Source of the DNA: Candidatus Cloacimonadota bacterium
Lineage (GTDB): Bacteria; Cloacimonadota; Cloacimonadia; Cloacimonadales; TCS61
DNA: 12,732 bases
Assembly: GCA_011372345.1 (NCBI GenBank)
Contig: DRTC01000447.1
Span: forward strand, 1-12,732
Reading direction: 5' to 3'
Shown here piece by piece: positions 12,346 through 12,732 of this stretch. Within the stretch, counting starts at the first letter, position 1, and each line of letters starts with the position of its first letter. The translations under genes and the position numbers were made by a program. The notes beneath the pieces were generated by a model that saw only the letters and a program-made list of their open reading frames with translations, was not told the DNA's origin and searched no databases.

Positions 12346-12415
12346 AATGACGCAAATTCCTTCCGAAGCCTTCTCTCAATTTTCTGATGAACAAGGATTC
12401 GGAAGGCTTTCTATC

Positions 12416-12465
12416 CCACGAGATGAATCTCGTGGCAACTCATGAATTGCCAAGCCTTTCAAGGC
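12416..12465. repeat. string of three adjoining hairpins
   Basis: CCACGAGAT-GA-ATCTCGTGG (12416-12435), GGCAA/TTGCC (12434-12451) and GCCTT-TC-AAGGC (12454-12465) follow one another almost without gaps. All stems are exact. The layout suggests a compact mobile or structured repeat rather than a terminator. Confidence 0.6.
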
Positions 12466-12550
12466 GTGGAGCAGATAATCCCCAAACAAATCAGGATTAT
12501 AATACTTTTTAGATTTTTCCTCTCTCCTATTTCCTTGTTTGTTTAGCATC

Positions 12551-12586
12551 CTGAACTCCATCCGTCAGCTGATGGATGAAGTCCAG
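12551..12586. repeat. 36-nt palindrome downstream of the partial secreted-protein gene
   Basis: Symmetric about 12568/12569, with centre TCAGCTGA. The arms match except for three positions, which in minus-strand RNA can largely be read as G-U pairs. It lies 14 bp beyond the stop of the partial minus-strand gene. On that strand the T-run precedes it as A residues, so it is not a classical terminator. Confidence 0.6.
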
Positions 12587-12600
12587 TCTGCCTTTTTTTA

Positions 12601-12732
12601 CTAATTCAATGCCGTCACATAATAGAATTTCAAACCATTCGGAACAGCAGCACTCCAACTTTCATCGACAAAAGTTCCGCTTGTATCTTCCGTAAATGTT
12701 CCGTACGGATCATCCGATGAATAAACTTTGTA
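12601..12732 (-). CDS. C-terminal end of a secreted protein with FN3-like tail (partial)
   Basis: The last 43 codons of a gene that enters from beyond the window edge, ending at TAG (12603-12601). The product reads YKVYSSDDPYGTFTED... and ends KFYYVTALN. It aligns with the tail of the LamG protein (YRVYSSENPYEIMENW ... KFYIVRGVQ), so both end in the same FN3-like fold. It is on the same strand as the LamG gene and upstream of it, so the two may be a family pair. The N-terminal domains lie outside the window. Confidence 0.8.
   Translation of the reverse strand, partial: YKVYSSDDPYGTFTEDTSGTFVDESWSAAVPNGLKFYYVTALN

Larger units (their letters stand above)
12207..12600. other. intergenic region of hairpin repeats between two secreted-protein genes
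   Basis: No credible gene is seen; the frame at 12376-12561 on the minus strand is repeat sequence. Contents: the leader of the LamG gene, with a TTGACA at 12263-12258 on the minus strand but no properly spaced -10; an inverted repeat at 12297-12345; a CCTTCCGAA-type inverted pair around 12358-12408; a hairpin string at 12416-12465; and a long palindrome at 12551-12586. Confidence 0.7.

Noticed and set aside
12376..12561. A 61-codon minus-strand frame upstream of the LamG gene
   Set aside because: It is composed of the hairpin string and neighbouring repeats; there is no ribosome site or recognisable domain.

Overview
The window is AT-rich DNA from a Gram-negative-type bacterium. The genes point to the FCB group, most plausibly a Candidatus Cloacimonadota-like lineage. 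This is an inference from three features: a C-terminal sorting domain of the type-IX (Por) kind opening with YPNPF, LamG/jellyroll proteins with FN3-like tails of the 'Y-x-VYSS-x-x-PY' type, and intergenic spaces filled with small palindromic repeats. No rRNA or tRNA gene is visible, so the placement is not firm.

Layout. (1) 14-937 (+): a FecCD/BtuC-type inner-membrane permease whose operon begins before the window. (2) 938-1393: a gene-free stretch of hairpin repeats. (3) 3944 down to 1394 (-): an iron-sulfur cluster assembly operon made of an Rrf2/IscR-like regulator, a divergent NifS/IscS-like cysteine desulfurase and an IscU scaffold fused to a MIP18-like domain. A 116-bp tandem duplication between the last two genes has copied the iscU ribosome-binding site, start codon and first ten codons. 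(4) 4141-7175 (+): a FecE/BtuD-type ATPase, then a TonB-dependent outer-membrane receptor. (5) 7176-7538: a dense block of hairpin repeats. (6) 7539-8828 (+): a secreted seven-bladed YncE/YVTN-type beta-propeller with a C-terminal sorting domain. (7) 8913-10526 (+): a double GNAT acetyltransferase with a C-terminal cyclic-nucleotide-binding domain, followed by a good intrinsic terminator. (8) 12206 down to 10617 (-): a secreted protein with two LamG-like domains. (9) 12207-12600: more hairpin repeats. (10) 12732 down to 12601 (-): the tail of a related secreted protein that runs off the window.

How the genes fit together. Permease, ATPase and TonB-dependent receptor are the parts of an uptake system for cobalamin, heme or a ferric siderophore; a periplasmic binding protein probably lies upstream. 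The next gene encodes a surface-type seven-bladed propeller. In Bacteroides cobalamin loci, the BtuG surface propeller captures vitamin B12 and works with BtuB. This locus could therefore be a cobalamin system in which the capture protein is exported by a C-terminal sorting signal rather than as a lipoprotein. No cobalamin riboswitch was recognised, and iron or heme remain real alternatives, the more so because the iron-sulfur operon sits inside the cluster.

The second theme is repeats that have become coding sequence. One repeat related to CTCTGTGTCTCTGTGGC occurs three times: against the start codon of the ATPase, inside the apparent N-terminus of the receptor, and in frame inside the sorting domain of the propeller. 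The same sorting domain also holds a pair of perfect hairpins.
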